Assembly (NCBI RefSeq): GCF_019063845.1
Contig: NZ_CP077683.1
Coordinates: 744,001 to 808,000 of the forward strand
Origin: Geomonas subterranea
GTDB taxonomy: Bacteria; Desulfobacterota; Desulfuromonadia; Geobacterales; Geobacteraceae
DNA: 64,000 bases
Direction of reading: 5' to 3'
Translations under genes and position numbers: made by a program
The notes under the pieces: generated by a model
Told to the model about the DNA's origin: nothing
The model's database searches: none
Seen by the model: only the letters and a program-made list of their open reading frames with translations
Shown here: positions 49,594 through 59,134 of the stretch, piece by piece
How positions within the stretch are numbered: position 1 is the first letter of the stretch
Layout of the letters: the number at the start of each line of letters is the position of its first letter

Positions 49594-51213
49594 GTGAAGA
49601 AGAAGATCGCAGGACTGTCCCCGTTGCCGCAGGAAATCCCCGCCCCGTACCGCATTGAAAAACCCATCCGCCAGGACTACTACCTGATCGGCGGCGAGCT
49701 GCGCCGCTGGAACGGACCGATGCAGGAGGTGCTCTCGCCGGTGCAGGTGATGGACGGTGAGCACCCCCGGGCGCAGAGGATCGGGGAGGCGCCCGCGCTT
49801 TCCGTGGCCGCCTCGCTCGAGGCGCTCGACGTCGCAGTCACCGCCTACGACAACGGCCGGGGCGCCTGGCCCACCATGTCGGTCGGGGAGCGCATCAAGT
49901 GCGTGACCTGCTTCAGCCGCGCGGTGCGGGAAAAGCGCGGCGAGGTGGTGAAACTCCTCATGTGGGAGATCGGCAAGTCCTTGAAGGAGGCCGAGGCCGA
50001 ATTCGACCGGGCGCTCGCCTACGTGAAGGACACCATCGATGCGCTCAAGGAACTGGACCGGGTTTCCTCACGCTTTGTCATCCAGCAGGGGATCATCGGG
50101 CAGATCCGCCGCGCGCCGCTCGGAGTCGTGCTCTGCATGGGGCCCTACAACTTCCCCCTGTACGAGACCTTCACCACGCTCATCCCCGCACTGGTGATGG
50201 GGAACACCATCATCCTCAAGCCGCCGCGCTTCGGCATCCTCCTGTTCGAGCCGCTCCTGGCCGCCTTTCGCGACTGCTTCCCGGCCGGTGTCATCAACAC
50301 GGTGTACGGCGACGGCGAGGAGGTGCTCCCCCCCTTGATGGCCACCGGGCGCGTCGACGTGCTGGGCTTCATCGGCACCAGCCGCGTGGCCGACGCCCTG
50401 CGCGCGAGCCATCCCCGCCCGCACCGGCTACGCTGCGTGCTCGGGCTCGACGCCAAGAATCCGGCCATTATCCTTCCCGACGCGGATCTCGACCTCGCCG
50501 TCGAGGAATGTCTTTCCGGAGCCCTGGGGTTCAACGGCCAGCGCTGCACCGCGCTCAAGATCATCTTCGTGCACCGCACCATCGCCGACCGCTTCCTGGA
50601 GGGGATGGCGCAGGGGATCGCGTCGCTCACCTGCGGGGTCCCCTGGCAGGAGGATGTGGCCATCACGGCACTTCCCGAGCCCGAGAAACCGGAGTACCTG
50701 GAAGGACTTCTTCGCGACGCCGGGGCCCTCGGTGCCCGGGTGGTGAACCCCGGCGGCGGTACCAGGAGTGCCTCTTTCTTCTACCCGGCGCTCCTGTACC
50801 CGGTGACCTCGCGGATGCGGCTCTACCACGAGGAGCAGTTCGGCCCGGTGGTCCCGGTGGTGGTGTACGACGACTTGAAAGAGACCATCGACTACGTGGT
50901 GCAGTCCAACTACGGCCAGCAGGCGAGCATCTTCGGCAGGAACGAAGAGCAGTTGGCGCAGCTGATCGACGCCCTGGTGAACCAGGTCTGCCGCATCAAT
51001 ATCAACAGCAAGTGCCAGAGAAGCCCGGACAGCTTCCCCTTCAACGGCCGCAAGAACTCCGCCGAAGGGACCCAGTCCGTCGCCGACGCGCTGCGCGTCT
51101 TCTCCATCCGCATCGTGGTGGCGGCGCGCGAGACCGACGCCAACCGCGACATCATCACGGGCATCGTGAAGGAAAGGAAGTCCCACTTCCTCTCCACCGA
51201 TTACATCCTCTGA
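49594..51213 (+). CDS. Aldehyde dehydrogenase, NADP-dependent glyceraldehyde-3-phosphate dehydrogenase-like (GapN)
   Basis: A 539-residue aldehyde dehydrogenase. The active-site Cys318 is in GFNGQRCTALKI, and the cofactor region contains GPYNFPLYETF, GNTIILKPP and GFIGTSRVADAL. Over its length it resembles the non-phosphorylating GapN group. At the position of the general-base Glu (34 residues before the Cys, ELGGK in most members) there is Gly284 in LGLDAK, so its chemistry may differ. GTG at 49594 is preferred because AAGGAAGG precedes it; an upstream ATG at 49519 lacks a site. Convergent with the EAL protein gene. Confidence 0.8.
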   Translation: MKKKIAGLSPLPQEIPAPYRIEKPIRQDYYLIGGELRRWNGPMQEVLSPVQVMDGEHPRAQRIGEAPALSVAASLEALDVAVTAYDNGRGAWPTMSVGERIKCVTCFSRAVREKRGEVVKLLMWEIGKSLKEAEAEFDRALAYVKDTIDALKELDRVSSRFVIQQGIIGQIRRAPLGVVLCMGPYNFPLYETFTTLIPALVMGNTIILKPPRFGILLFEPLLAAFRDCFPAGVINTVYGDGEEVLPPLMATGRVDVLGFIGTSRVADALRASHPRPHRLRCVLGLDAKNPAIILPDADLDLAVEECLSGALGFNGQRCTALKIIFVHRTIADRFLEGMAQGIASLTCGVPWQEDVAITALPEPEKPEYLEGLLRDAGALGARVVNPGGGTRSASFFYPALLYPVTSRMRLYHEEQFGPVVPVVVYDDLKETIDYVVQSNYGQQASIFGRNEEQLAQLIDALVNQVCRININSKCQRSPDSFPFNGRKNSAEGTQSVADALRVFSIRIVVAARETDANRDIITGIVKERKSHFLSTDYIL

Positions 51214-51221
51214 GTTTGCGG

Positions 51222-53834
51222 TCAGGTTCGTGGCAGGAGTGACGGGGCAGGGGAGCGTTTCAGGTAGGGAACGATCTCTTCCGGCGGGAGAGGGCGGCTG
51301 AAGTAATACCCTTGGACGATGTCGCAGCACTGCCCCTGCAGGAAACGGCACTGCGCCTCGGTCTCCACCCCTTCCGCGACCACCTCCTTGCCCAGCGTGT
51401 GCGCGAGCGCGATGGTCGCAGCGGCGATTTCCGCATCGTCGGTGTCGGTGTCGATGTCTTTCACGAAGGAGCGGTCGATCTTCAGGCGGTGCACCGGGAA
51501 GAGCTTCAGGTAGCTCAGCGACGAGTAGCCGGTGCCGAAGTCGTCGATGGCCAGTTCCACCCCCATCTCCCTGAAGCCCCGCAGGTGCAGGATGGCTTCC
51601 GCCGGGTTGTCCATCGCCGAACTTTCCGTTATCTCCAGTTCCAAAAGATGGGATTCGATCCCGGTCTCCCGGAGGATGTCCAGCAAAAGGGCGGGGAGGT
51701 TGTTCTGTTTGAACTGGCGCGCCGACAGGTTGACCGATACCCTGAGCGGCGGGAGCCCCGCCGCGCGCCAGGAGGCGAGCTGGCGGCAGGCGCTTTTGAG
51801 CGCCACTTCCCCTATGGCGACGATCATCCCGGTTTCCTCCGCGACGGGTATGAATTTGTCTGGCGTCACCAGCCCGTGCACCGGGTGCTGCCAGCGTAGC
51901 AGCGCTTCCACCCCCACAACCTTCCCGCTGCACATTTCGATCTGCGGCTGGTAATGCAGCAGGAATTCCCCGCGCTCGATCGCCACCCTCAGGTCCCCCT
52001 CAAGCGCTAGCCTTTCCTGCACCGTCTCGTTCATCTCCTGGGTAAAAAACTGGTAGTTGTTCCGCCCGCCCGCCTTGGCGTGGTACATGGCCAGGTCCGC
52101 GTTCTTCATCAGGTCCTGGACCGTCTCTCCGTCGTCGGGAAAGATGCTGATGCCGATGCTCGGCGTGACGCTCAACTCGTGCCCCTCCACGTAGTAGCTC
52201 TGGGAGAGGGCGTGCTGGATCTTGCTCAGCGCGTGCGCCGCGGAGATGTTGGACCGGAGCAGGGGTAGCCCCACCACGAACTCGTCTCCTCCCAACCGGG
52301 CAACGATGTCCGCCGTCCGGATCGATTCCAGAAGGCGCCCCGCCACCTGGAAGAGCAACTGGTCGCCCACGTGGTGCCCCAGCGAATCGTTGATGTTCTT
52401 GAAGCGGTCCAGGTCGATGAAAATCAGCGCCAGGCGGCTCCCGCACCGCTTGGCGAGTTCCAGCGAGTGGGCCAGCCGTGCCATCAGGCTGAAGCGGTTG
52501 GGGAGCTTGGTGACCGGGTCGTAGTGCGCGAGGTACTCGATCTTCTGCGCATGCTGTTCCCGCTCTTTCAGGCGGCGCGCCGTTTCTTCCAGGAGAGCAT
52601 GTTCCACCTCCAGTCTGCGGTCCTCCCGGACCATGTTGCCCAGCGCGAAGGAGATGTCCGCCCCCATCTGGCGCAGCAGTTCCACCTGCGGCCGGTCGAA
52701 ATAGTTCTTCTTGTCCGCGTAAAGGGTCAGCGCCCCGATAACCCGTCCCTCCTGTTGCAACGCGATGCTCGCCGATGCATGGATGCCGTAGTCCCGCCCG
52801 CGGTCGTGCCAGGGGGCCGTGATGGGGGCGTTGAGGAAATCGTTGCAGATGTAGAAGCTCCCGTTCTTGATGGCGCTGGCCGTCGGGCCGCTGCCGGTCG
52901 ATTCATCGTCCAGCGCGATGGTGACGCCGTTTAGGTAGGCGGTGGTGCCCCGCGCCGCGGCCACCCGCAGCGTCGACCCGGCTTCGTCGACCAGCCCCAC
53001 CCAGGCAAGCTTGAAGCAGCCGTGATCAACCGCGATGCGGCAGAAATCATGGAACAGCGAATTGCGGTCCTTGATGTGCACCACCGCCTTGCTCGTTTCC
53101 GAGAGCACCGAGTGGAGCCGGTTCAGCCGCCGTACACATTCTTCGGCACTTTCCCTGTCGGCTATCTCCTGTCTGAGTTCGTTGATGGTGTTCCTGAGCT
53201 CCGCCGTCCTCTTGGCAACGCGGGTTTCGAGCTCCTCGTTAAGCCTTCTCAGCGCGGCCTGCGTTTTCGATATCTTTTCGTTCTTCTCGACCGCGAGTTC
53301 ATAGGTGGCCAGTAAAAGGTCGATGATCTGCGGTTTGGACGCCGTGATGGCGTACCGGTTGCCGTAGTAATTGCAGGTGACCGCGCCGTCCTTTGCGGCG
53401 ACGCAGCACTCCTGGTCCCGCCGCAATGCCGCCGCGACCCGCGAAAGCAGGATGTCCTTGTGGTAAGGCTTGGAGATGAAATAGTTGGCCCCGGCCTCGA
53501 GGCTGCGCAGCACGTGGGTCGGGTCGTTGAGGTGGGTGAGCAGGATGACGGGGAGCTGATTCGCCTGTTTCAGCCCCCTGATCCGGCGGCACAACTCGAA
53601 ACCATCCATCTCCGGCATGAGGACGTCGCTGATCACCAGGTCCGGCTCGACAGCCTCGATTTGGGCGAGGGCCGCACTGCCGCCGTGGCAGACCTGCACG
53701 CGGTACCCTTCAGCCGTAAGAACGTATTCAAGCACTTTCGCCTGGGTTTCGCTATCGTCCACGAGCAGTATGGTGCACCCCGCCGCTAATCGCTTCCGGT
53801 CCGGTTTGAGCGCTTCATTGCTGGTGGTAGCCAT
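51222..53834 (-). CDS. REC-GAF-GGDEF-EAL c-di-GMP signalling protein
   Basis: An 870-residue soluble protein. An N-terminal receiver (VDDSETQAK, ISDVLMPEMDG, ISKPYH) is followed by a long coiled coil, a GAF domain (about residues 245-405; GIHASASIALQQEGRVIGAL), a GGDEF domain with an intact RLGGDEFVV active site, and an EAL domain with VEALLRW, SVNLSARQF, DDFGTGYSSL and QGYYFSRPL. Both the cyclase and phosphodiesterase motifs look catalytically complete, so net activity cannot be predicted. ATG at 53834 follows GGGGAAGAG; a GTG at 53846 overlaps that site. Confidence 0.93.
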   Translation of the reverse strand: MATTSNEALKPDRKRLAAGCTILLVDDSETQAKVLEYVLTAEGYRVQVCHGGSAALAQIEAVEPDLVISDVLMPEMDGFELCRRIRGLKQANQLPVILLTHLNDPTHVLRSLEAGANYFISKPYHKDILLSRVAAALRRDQECCVAAKDGAVTCNYYGNRYAITASKPQIIDLLLATYELAVEKNEKISKTQAALRRLNEELETRVAKRTAELRNTINELRQEIADRESAEECVRRLNRLHSVLSETSKAVVHIKDRNSLFHDFCRIAVDHGCFKLAWVGLVDEAGSTLRVAAARGTTAYLNGVTIALDDESTGSGPTASAIKNGSFYICNDFLNAPITAPWHDRGRDYGIHASASIALQQEGRVIGALTLYADKKNYFDRPQVELLRQMGADISFALGNMVREDRRLEVEHALLEETARRLKEREQHAQKIEYLAHYDPVTKLPNRFSLMARLAHSLELAKRCGSRLALIFIDLDRFKNINDSLGHHVGDQLLFQVAGRLLESIRTADIVARLGGDEFVVGLPLLRSNISAAHALSKIQHALSQSYYVEGHELSVTPSIGISIFPDDGETVQDLMKNADLAMYHAKAGGRNNYQFFTQEMNETVQERLALEGDLRVAIERGEFLLHYQPQIEMCSGKVVGVEALLRWQHPVHGLVTPDKFIPVAEETGMIVAIGEVALKSACRQLASWRAAGLPPLRVSVNLSARQFKQNNLPALLLDILRETGIESHLLELEITESSAMDNPAEAILHLRGFREMGVELAIDDFGTGYSSLSYLKLFPVHRLKIDRSFVKDIDTDTDDAEIAAATIALAHTLGKEVVAEGVETEAQCRFLQGQCCDIVQGYYFSRPLPPEEIVPYLKRSPAPSLLPRT

Positions 53835-53946
53835 CTCTTCCCCCACGTATAGTCCCGCAGGTCTCCTGCAGGCTTTTTCGCCGCTTCCCTTTCTAGTTTC
53901 ACGATCGTTATCTCAAAAGCCGCAATGCGGCCTTTTGGATCATTTA

Positions 53947-53974
53947 TTAATATCGTTTTATTTTTGAGTGGCAA
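53947..53974 (-). promoter_or_regulatory. Candidate promoter of the c-di-GMP protein gene
   Basis: On the minus strand TTGCCA (53974-53969), a 16-base spacer and TATTAA (53952-53947). A leader hairpin (CCGCA / TGCGG with flanking CAAAAG / CTTTTG, 53914-53937) follows within the transcribed leader and might modulate it. Confidence 0.5.
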
Positions 53975-54055
53975 GGATGAATGTCCGGCACAGGCCTCAC
54001 ACCGGCTGCGGCTGGAGGGTTGTCTGGATCCTTATTTCACAAACTCTTGCAGAGG

Positions 54056-54089
54056 TTGTAACCGGACCGAAACATAACCTCGCTATAGT
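54056..54089 (+). promoter_or_regulatory. Pho-box-like element and -10 of pstS
   Basis: TTGTAAC (54056-54062) and CCGAAAC (54067-54073), 11-base period with 4-base spacers, match CTGTAAC at 6/7 and 5/7. They lie 10 bases upstream of TATAGT (54084-54089), the spacing expected for PhoB-activated promoters that lack a -35. Confidence 0.5.
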
Positions 54090-54116
54090 CGCCTCAAAAC
54101 CAAAGAGGAGGAAAAG

Positions 54117-55145
54117 ATGATTCAGACCATTAAGAAAGCATTCCTTGCCCTTGCCCTCGTAGCCGCGGTCGGTGCCGCAGGCGAGGCGTCCGCCGAGACC
54201 CTGATCAACGGAGCAGGAGCCACCTTCCCGTACCCGTTGTACTCCAAGTGGTTCAGTGAGTACGCCAAGGTCGACAAGAGCGTTAAGTTCAACTATCAGT
54301 CCATCGGCAGCGGTGGCGGCATCAAGCAGATCACCGCGCAGACCGTCGACTTCGGCGCCAGCGACAAATTCCTCACCGACGCGGAGCTGAAGGGGGCACC
54401 GGGCAAACTGATCCACATCCCGACCGTCATGGGTGCCGTCGTGGTAACCTATAACCTCCCCGGCGTTCCTTCCGGTATCAAGCTCAACTCCGAAGACCTG
54501 GCCAACATCTACCTCGGCAAGATCACCAAGTGGAACGACCCGCGCATCGCCGATGACAACAAAGGTGTGAACCTGCCGGCGAAACCGATCATCGTCGTCC
54601 ATCGCTCCGACGGCAGCGGCACCACCAGCATCTTCACCGACTACCTCACCGGCGTGAACGGGGAGTGGGCGCAGAAGGTAGGTAAAGGTGCGTCAGTGAA
54701 GTGGCCGGTCGGCCTGGGGGGCAAGGGGAACGAAGGAGTTGCAGGTCAGATCAAGACCACACCGTATTCCATCGGTTACGTCGAACTCGCCTATGCTTTC
54801 GAGAACAAGCTCCCCTACGCATCCTTGAAGAACAAGGCGGGCGTCTTCGTGGAGCCTTCCATCAAGTCCACCTCGGCCGCTGCGGCGGCAGCCGTGAAGG
54901 GAATGCCTGCGGACTACCGGATCTCCCTGGTGAACCAGCCGGGGAAGGATGCGTATCCGGTGGTCGGTTTCACCTGGCTGCTGGTCTACGAGAATCAGAA
55001 GGACCCGGTCAAAGGAAAGAAGCTGGTGGAGTTCCTGAACTGGAGCATGACCAAAGGGCAGAAGATGGCCGCTCCCATGCTCTACGCGCCGCTTCCGGAG
55101 AGCGTGGTGAAGATGGTGCAGAAGACCGTAAAGAGCATCAAGTAG
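54117..55145 (+). CDS. pstS: Phosphate ABC transporter substrate-binding protein
   Basis: A 342-residue periplasmic protein with a signal peptide (AFLALALVAAVGAAGEASA). Binding-site segments are INGAGATFPYPLYSKWF, IGSGGGIKQITAQTVDFGASD and the phosphate loop HRSDGSGTTSIFTDYL. ATG follows AAAGAGGAGGAAAAG. It faces the pstCAB-phoU operon across a repeat-filled gap, so the pst genes form two convergent units rather than one operon. Confidence 0.95.
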   Translation: MIQTIKKAFLALALVAAVGAAGEASAETLINGAGATFPYPLYSKWFSEYAKVDKSVKFNYQSIGSGGGIKQITAQTVDFGASDKFLTDAELKGAPGKLIHIPTVMGAVVVTYNLPGVPSGIKLNSEDLANIYLGKITKWNDPRIADDNKGVNLPAKPIIVVHRSDGSGTTSIFTDYLTGVNGEWAQKVGKGASVKWPVGLGGKGNEGVAGQIKTTPYSIGYVELAYAFENKLPYASLKNKAGVFVEPSIKSTSAAAAAAVKGMPADYRISLVNQPGKDAYPVVGFTWLLVYENQKDPVKGKKLVEFLNWSMTKGQKMAAPMLYAPLPESVVKMVQKTVKSIK

Positions 55146-55176
55146 TCCAGAAGCAACAAGCAGTTTCTCCATGATC

Positions 55177-55215
55177 CGGGTGTGTCGGCGCTATGCCGGC
55201 ACACCCGTTTTTTTG
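55177..55215 (+). terminator. Intrinsic terminator after pstS
   Basis: CGGGTGTGTCGGC / GCCGGCACACCCG with loop GCTAT and a seven-T run. Confidence 0.88.
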
Positions 55216-55224
55216 TTTCGGCGG

Positions 55225-55267
55225 TAAACTTCCCCCTCCCAGCCTCCCCCCTCCAGGGGGAGGAGTT
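55225..55267. repeat. REP-like palindrome between pstS and phoU
   Basis: TTCCCCCTCCCAGCC, then CCCCCCTCCAGGGGGAGGAG; another member of the C-rich/G-rich family. Confidence 0.55.
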
Positions 55268-55290
55268 GATCGGCAACTCCTTCAGGCTTT

Positions 55291-55538
55291 GACCTGTCCG
55301 ACCTGTCCGACCTGTCCGACCTGTCCGACCAGTCCGACCAGTCCGACCAGTCCGACCAGTCCGACCAGTCCGAGCCTGTCTGCCCCTGTCTGCCCTGTCT
55401 GCCCTGTCTGCCCCTGTCTGCCCCTGTCTGCTCCTGTCTGCCCCTGTCTGAGGCTGTCTGAGGCTGTCTGAGGCTTGCTAAGGCTTGCTAAGGCTTGCTA
55501 AGGCTTGCTAAGGCTTGCTAAGGCTTGCTAAGGCTTGC
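55291..55538. repeat. Compound 9/10-bp tandem satellite between pstS and phoU
   Basis: About 25 units in 248 bases that change stepwise along the array: four GACCTGTCC, five GACCAGTCC, GAGCCTGTC, then seven TGCCCCTGTC-type (9 or 10 bases), two or three TGAGGCTGTC-type, and six TAAGGCTTGC. Open frames read through it are low-complexity (repeated T-C-P, S-P-T) and lack a ribosome binding site, so it is treated as non-coding. The rest of the gap to 55628 is C/G-rich with no recognised feature. Confidence 0.85.
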
Positions 55539-55628
55539 TCGGCCTTATTGGGGGGAGCGGGGGGGGGAGTGGTTGCAGTGGCGCTGGAGCTTACCCGGAC
55601 CCGCGGGGGCCTTCTGGGGCCGGCCTCC

Positions 55629-55664
55629 AAAAAAAACGGCTGCCGGGGATCTCCCCGGCAGCCG
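55629..55664 (-). terminator. Intrinsic terminator after phoU
   Basis: 13-bp perfect stem CGGCTGCCGGGGA / TCCCCGGCAGCCG followed, on the minus strand, by eight T residues. Confidence 0.93.
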
Positions 55665-55699
55665 TTGGCTGTCTTGCGGTGCAGGCTGGCTGGCGCCAG

Positions 55700-56371
55700 C
55701 TAGGCGATGGTGTGGCGGATATCCTTCCCCTTGATCATGAAGATCACCATCTCCGCGATGTTGGTGGCGTGGTCCGCGATACGCTCCAGGCATTTGGAGA
55801 CATGGATGATCTTCATGGCGCGGCTGATGGTCTTCGGGTCACCCATCATGAAGGTCAAAAGCTCACGCTGGATCTGCTCGTTCAACTCGTCGACACACTG
55901 GTCATCCTGGCAGACCTTGATGGCGAGCGCATCGTCGCCGCGCACGAAGGCGTCGAGCGCCTCCTTAACCATGTCGGACGAGGCCTTTGCCATGCGCGGC
56001 AGGTCGATGTAGGGCTTTAGGGACGGCTCCTGGTTCAGCTCCCGCGCGCGCTTGCAGATGTTGGCACACTGGTCGCCGATCCGCTCCAGATCGGTCACGA
56101 TCTTGAGCGCCAGCGTGATGAAGCGCAGGTCCCGTGCGGCCGGCTGCCGGCGCGCCAGCACCTCCAGGCACTTCTCGTCGATCACCATCTCCAGGGTGTT
56201 GATCTCGTGGTCGAAGGCGATGGTCCGCTCCGCCAGCTCCGTATCCCGTTCCACAAGGGATTTCATGGCGTTGGCGATCATCGACTCCACCTTGCCACCC
56301 ATCTCCAGAAGTTTCTCGCGTATAACGTTCAGTTCGTTGTCGAACTGCTTGCTGAAATGTTCTCTCTCCAT
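55700..56371 (-). CDS. phoU: Phosphate signalling complex protein PhoU
   Basis: A 223-residue all-helical protein with two PhoU repeats. FDHEINTLEMVIDEKCLEVL and LARRQPAARDLRFITLAL mark the first, with the metal-binding E-x-x-x-D pattern, and FISRAMKIIHVSKCLERIADH-type residues (near 160-190) the second. It restrains PhoR/PhoB signalling through the Pst transporter. ATG lies 47 bases past the pstB stop. Last gene of the operon. Confidence 0.95.
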   Translation of the reverse strand: MEREHFSKQFDNELNVIREKLLEMGGKVESMIANAMKSLVERDTELAERTIAFDHEINTLEMVIDEKCLEVLARRQPAARDLRFITLALKIVTDLERIGDQCANICKRARELNQEPSLKPYIDLPRMAKASSDMVKEALDAFVRGDDALAIKVCQDDQCVDELNEQIQRELLTFMMGDPKTISRAMKIIHVSKCLERIADHATNIAEMVIFMIKGKDIRHTIA

Positions 56372-56418
56372 TTAGTGTCTCCGGTATTCCTTTCGATGGC
56401 GAAGTTGCGCTTTGTGCT

Positions 56419-57177
56419 CTAGCCGAAGCGACCGGTTATGTAATCCTCGGTCCGCTTTTCTTCGGGGGTGGTGAAGATCTTCTTGGTCTCGCCGCACTCC
56501 ACGAGATCACCCATGTATAAAAAGGCGGTGTAGTCCGAGACGCGCGCGGCCTGCTGCATGTTGTGGGTGACGATGATGATGGTGTAGCGCTCCTTGAGTT
56601 CCTCGATCAGTTCCTCGATTTTCAACGTCGAGATGGGGTCGAGCGCGGAGGCGGGCTCATCCATGAGGATGACCTCCGGCTTGACCGCGATGGTCCTCGC
56701 GATGCATAGGCGCTGCTGCTGACCGCCGGAGAGCATCATGGCGTTGCTCTTCAGGCGATCCTTAACCTCGTCCCAGAGCGCCACGCGCTTCAGGCAACTC
56801 TCGACGATCTCGTCCGCCTCCTCGCGGGGAAGCCTGCCGTTCAACTTGTAGCCGGCGATCACGTTGTCATAGATCGACATGGCCGGGAACGGGTTCGGCT
56901 TCTGGAACACCATGCCGACGCGACGGCGGATGGCCACCGGGTCGACTCCCCTGTCGTAGATGTCGCCGTCGTCCACCAGGATCTTCCCGGTGACGCGCGC
57001 GGAGGGAACCAGGTCGTGCATCCGGTTCATGGAGCGCAAGAGCGTCGATTTACCGCAGCCCGACGGCCCAATGATGGCGGTGACGCTGTGTTCCGGGAAG
57101 GTCATGCTGATGTCGCGCACGGCGTGGGTCTTGCCGAAGTGAATGTTGACCTGGTCCAGTTGTACCTTGTTGTTCAT
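56419..57177 (-). CDS. pstB: Phosphate ABC transporter ATP-binding protein
   Basis: A 252-residue ATPase with Walker [13 protein letters not shown]-loop [10 protein letters not shown], signature [15 protein letters not shown], Walker [14 protein letters not shown] and switch THNMQQA, all standard for PstB. ATG at 57177 follows AGAGGAAAC. A longer open frame upstream overlaps pstA and is not translated. Confidence 0.96.
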   Translation of the reverse strand: MNNKVQLDQVNIHFGKTHAVRDISMTFPEHSVTAIIGPSGCGKSTLLRSMNRMHDLVPSARVTGKILVDDGDIYDRGVDPVAIRRRVGMVFQKPNPFPAMSIYDNVIAGYKLNGRLPREEADEIVESCLKRVALWDEVKDRLKSNAMMLSGGQQQRLCIARTIAVKPEVILMDEPASALDPISTLKIEELIEELKERYTIIIVTHNMQQAARVSDYTAFLYMGDLVECGETKKIFTTPEEKRTEDYITGRFG

Positions 57178-57212
57178 CTGTTTCCTCTTTTCGATTCGAA
57201 ACTCTACGTTGG

Positions 57213-58055
57213 CTATCTCGCCTGCCCGGTCCGGCCGAAGTAGCGGGCGGTGAGGCTCAGGGCGAACATGACGGTCACCAGCACCAGCGCACCCGCCCAG
57301 GCCAGCCGGTGCCAGTCCTCGTACGGGGCGATGGCGAAGCTGAAGATCTGCAGGGGGAGCGCTGCCATCGGTTGCAGGACGTTCTTGCTCCAGAACTGGT
57401 TGCCGAGCGCGGTGAACAGAAGCGGCGCCGTTTCGCCGGCTATCCTCGCCACCGCGAGCAGCACGCCGGTGAGGACGCCCGAGAGGGCGCTTCTCAGGGT
57501 GACCTTGAGGCTCGTGCGCCAGAAGGGGACGCCAAGCGCAAGCGACGCCTCGCGCAGCGAACCGGGGACCATCTTCAACTGCTCCTCCGTGGTGCGAAGC
57601 ACGATGGGAATCATGATCATGGCGAGCGCGACCGATCCGGCGAGGCCGGAAAACCCCTTCATCGGCACCACGAGCAGCGTGTAGGCGACCATTCCGGTGA
57701 TAATGGACGGGGTGCCCGAGAGGACGTCGGCGGCGAACCGGATCAGGGTGGAGACCTTGGAACCGCCGAATTCGGAGAGGTAGATGGCACCGAGGATGCC
57801 GACGGGAAGCCCGAAGAGGGAAGCCCCACCGATCATGATCAGCGACCCGAGCATCCCGTTGGCCATGCCGCCTCCAGGCTCGCCCGTTGGCGCGGGGGCA
57901 TGGGTGAAGAAATCGAGGGAGAGCGAGCTGACCCCCATCTTCAGGATGTGGAAGAAGATGAGCCCCAGGGGTATCAGCACGGCCAGCGTGCAGGCCAACA
58001 TCACCCCGCTCATCAGGTGGTTCTTTGCCTTGCGGAACCCGACACTGCGCATCAT
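57213..58055 (-). CDS. pstA: Phosphate ABC transporter permease PstA
   Basis: A 280-residue inner-membrane protein with six hydrophobic segments. The permease coupling motif appears as [19 protein letters not shown] and the [16 protein letters not shown] segment is typical of PstA. A 35-base gap separates it from pstB. Its start overlaps pstC by four bases (ATGA) with AAGGGAGGTGC upstream. Confidence 0.95.
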   Translation of the reverse strand: MMRSVGFRKAKNHLMSGVMLACTLAVLIPLGLIFFHILKMGVSSLSLDFFTHAPAPTGEPGGGMANGMLGSLIMIGGASLFGLPVGILGAIYLSEFGGSKVSTLIRFAADVLSGTPSIITGMVAYTLLVVPMKGFSGLAGSVALAMIMIPIVLRTTEEQLKMVPGSLREASLALGVPFWRTSLKVTLRSALSGVLTGVLLAVARIAGETAPLLFTALGNQFWSKNVLQPMAALPLQIFSFAIAPYEDWHRLAWAGALVLVTVMFALSLTARYFGRTGQAR

Positions 58056-59056
58056 GCCGCACCTCCCTTGGCGCTTCTGGACACGCTCCAGATCAAAAGC
58101 CTCGCCATGGCGTTGACGATCAGGGTGACCAGCATCAGGATCAGTCCGATTTCCATGAGCGCCGAGGCGTGCAGCTTCGACGTGGTCTCGGCGAACTCGT
58201 TGGCGATTACGCTGGGCATGGTGTAGGCGGGGGAGAGGAGCGACAGCGATATGTTGGGCGCGTTGCCGATGACCATGGTGACGGCCATGGTTTCGCCGAT
58301 GGCCCTCCCCAGCCCGAGGATGGCGGCACCGAGGATGCCGGACTTGCCGTAGGGGAGGATGGCGATCTTGATGGTCTCCCAGCGGGTGGCGCCCAGGGCG
58401 ATGGCGGCCTCCTTCTGGCTCTGCGGCACCGCCAGCAGCACCTCGCGGGTGATCGAGGTGATGATCGGCACCACCATGATCATCAGGATGAAGACGGCCG
58501 CCAGCATGCTGACACCGTAGGGGGCGCCCTCGAAGAACGGGATAAAGCCGAAGTGCTCGATCAGGAAAGGCTGGACCGTGCTCTGCAGCCAGGGCGCCAT
58601 CACCAGTACGCCCCAAAGGCCGTAGATGACCGAGGGAATGGCGGCCAGCAATTCCACGAGCGGCGCCATCAGGGAGCCGAGTCGCCCCGGGGCCACCTCG
58701 GTTATGAAGAGCGCCGCGCCGATACTCAACGGGGTGGCGAGCAGCAAGGCCAGCACCGAGGAAACCACCGAGCCGTACAGGTAGGGCAGGGCACCGAACT
58801 GTCCCTGCACCGCGTCCCATTCCTTCGAGGTCACGAACTTCCAGCCGAATTCCCTGATGGCCGGCAAGCTCTCTCCGGTCATCTCGTAGAGCATGAGCGC
58901 CAGTATGGCGAGGATGCTGAAGGCGAAAAAGGTGGTCAGGTAGCGAAAGACGGCGTCTCCGCCCAGTTTCTTGGCCGGGGCCGGTTCGGTCCTCTTGCTC
59001 GCCGCGTCGGGCCGGTCCGTTTCATGTGTGCAGCAGGAACGCATCTCTAACTCCAC
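58052..59056 (-). CDS. pstC: Phosphate ABC transporter permease PstC
   Basis: A 334-residue inner-membrane permease with six membrane segments after a 35-residue N-terminal cytosolic extension rich in charged residues. Coupling segment [20 protein letters not shown] and [16 protein letters not shown] identify PstC. The start is GTG with GGAGG 7 bases upstream. First gene of the pstCAB-phoU operon, behind a Pho box. Confidence 0.95.
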   Translation of the reverse strand: MELEMRSCCTHETDRPDAASKRTEPAPAKKLGGDAVFRYLTTFFAFSILAILALMLYEMTGESLPAIREFGWKFVTSKEWDAVQGQFGALPYLYGSVVSSVLALLLATPLSIGAALFITEVAPGRLGSLMAPLVELLAAIPSVIYGLWGVLVMAPWLQSTVQPFLIEHFGFIPFFEGAPYGVSMLAAVFILMIMVVPIITSITREVLLAVPQSQKEAAIALGATRWETIKIAILPYGKSGILGAAILGLGRAIGETMAVTMVIGNAPNISLSLLSPAYTMPSVIANEFAETTSKLHASALMEIGLILMLVTLIVNAMARLLIWSVSRSAKGGAA

Positions 59057-59134
59057 GTATTTTCCTCCACGGGGGGGTCTCCCGGATCTGGCCGAGGGAC
59101 CGCTTCAGATACGCCCACAGATTGGGGCATTGAT

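Noticed and set aside
55193-55471. Open frame through the tandem satellite encoding T-C-P/S-P-T repeats
   Set aside because: No start signal, low complexity follows from the 9-bp period.
55291-55538. Possible CRISPR array
   Set aside because: Units are 9-10 bases with no spacers and no cas genes; it is a plain tandem satellite.
56419-58062. Long N-terminal extension of PstB (547 codons)
   Set aside because: Upstream part is a shadow of pstA; PstB starts at 57177 with a good ribosome binding site and normal length.
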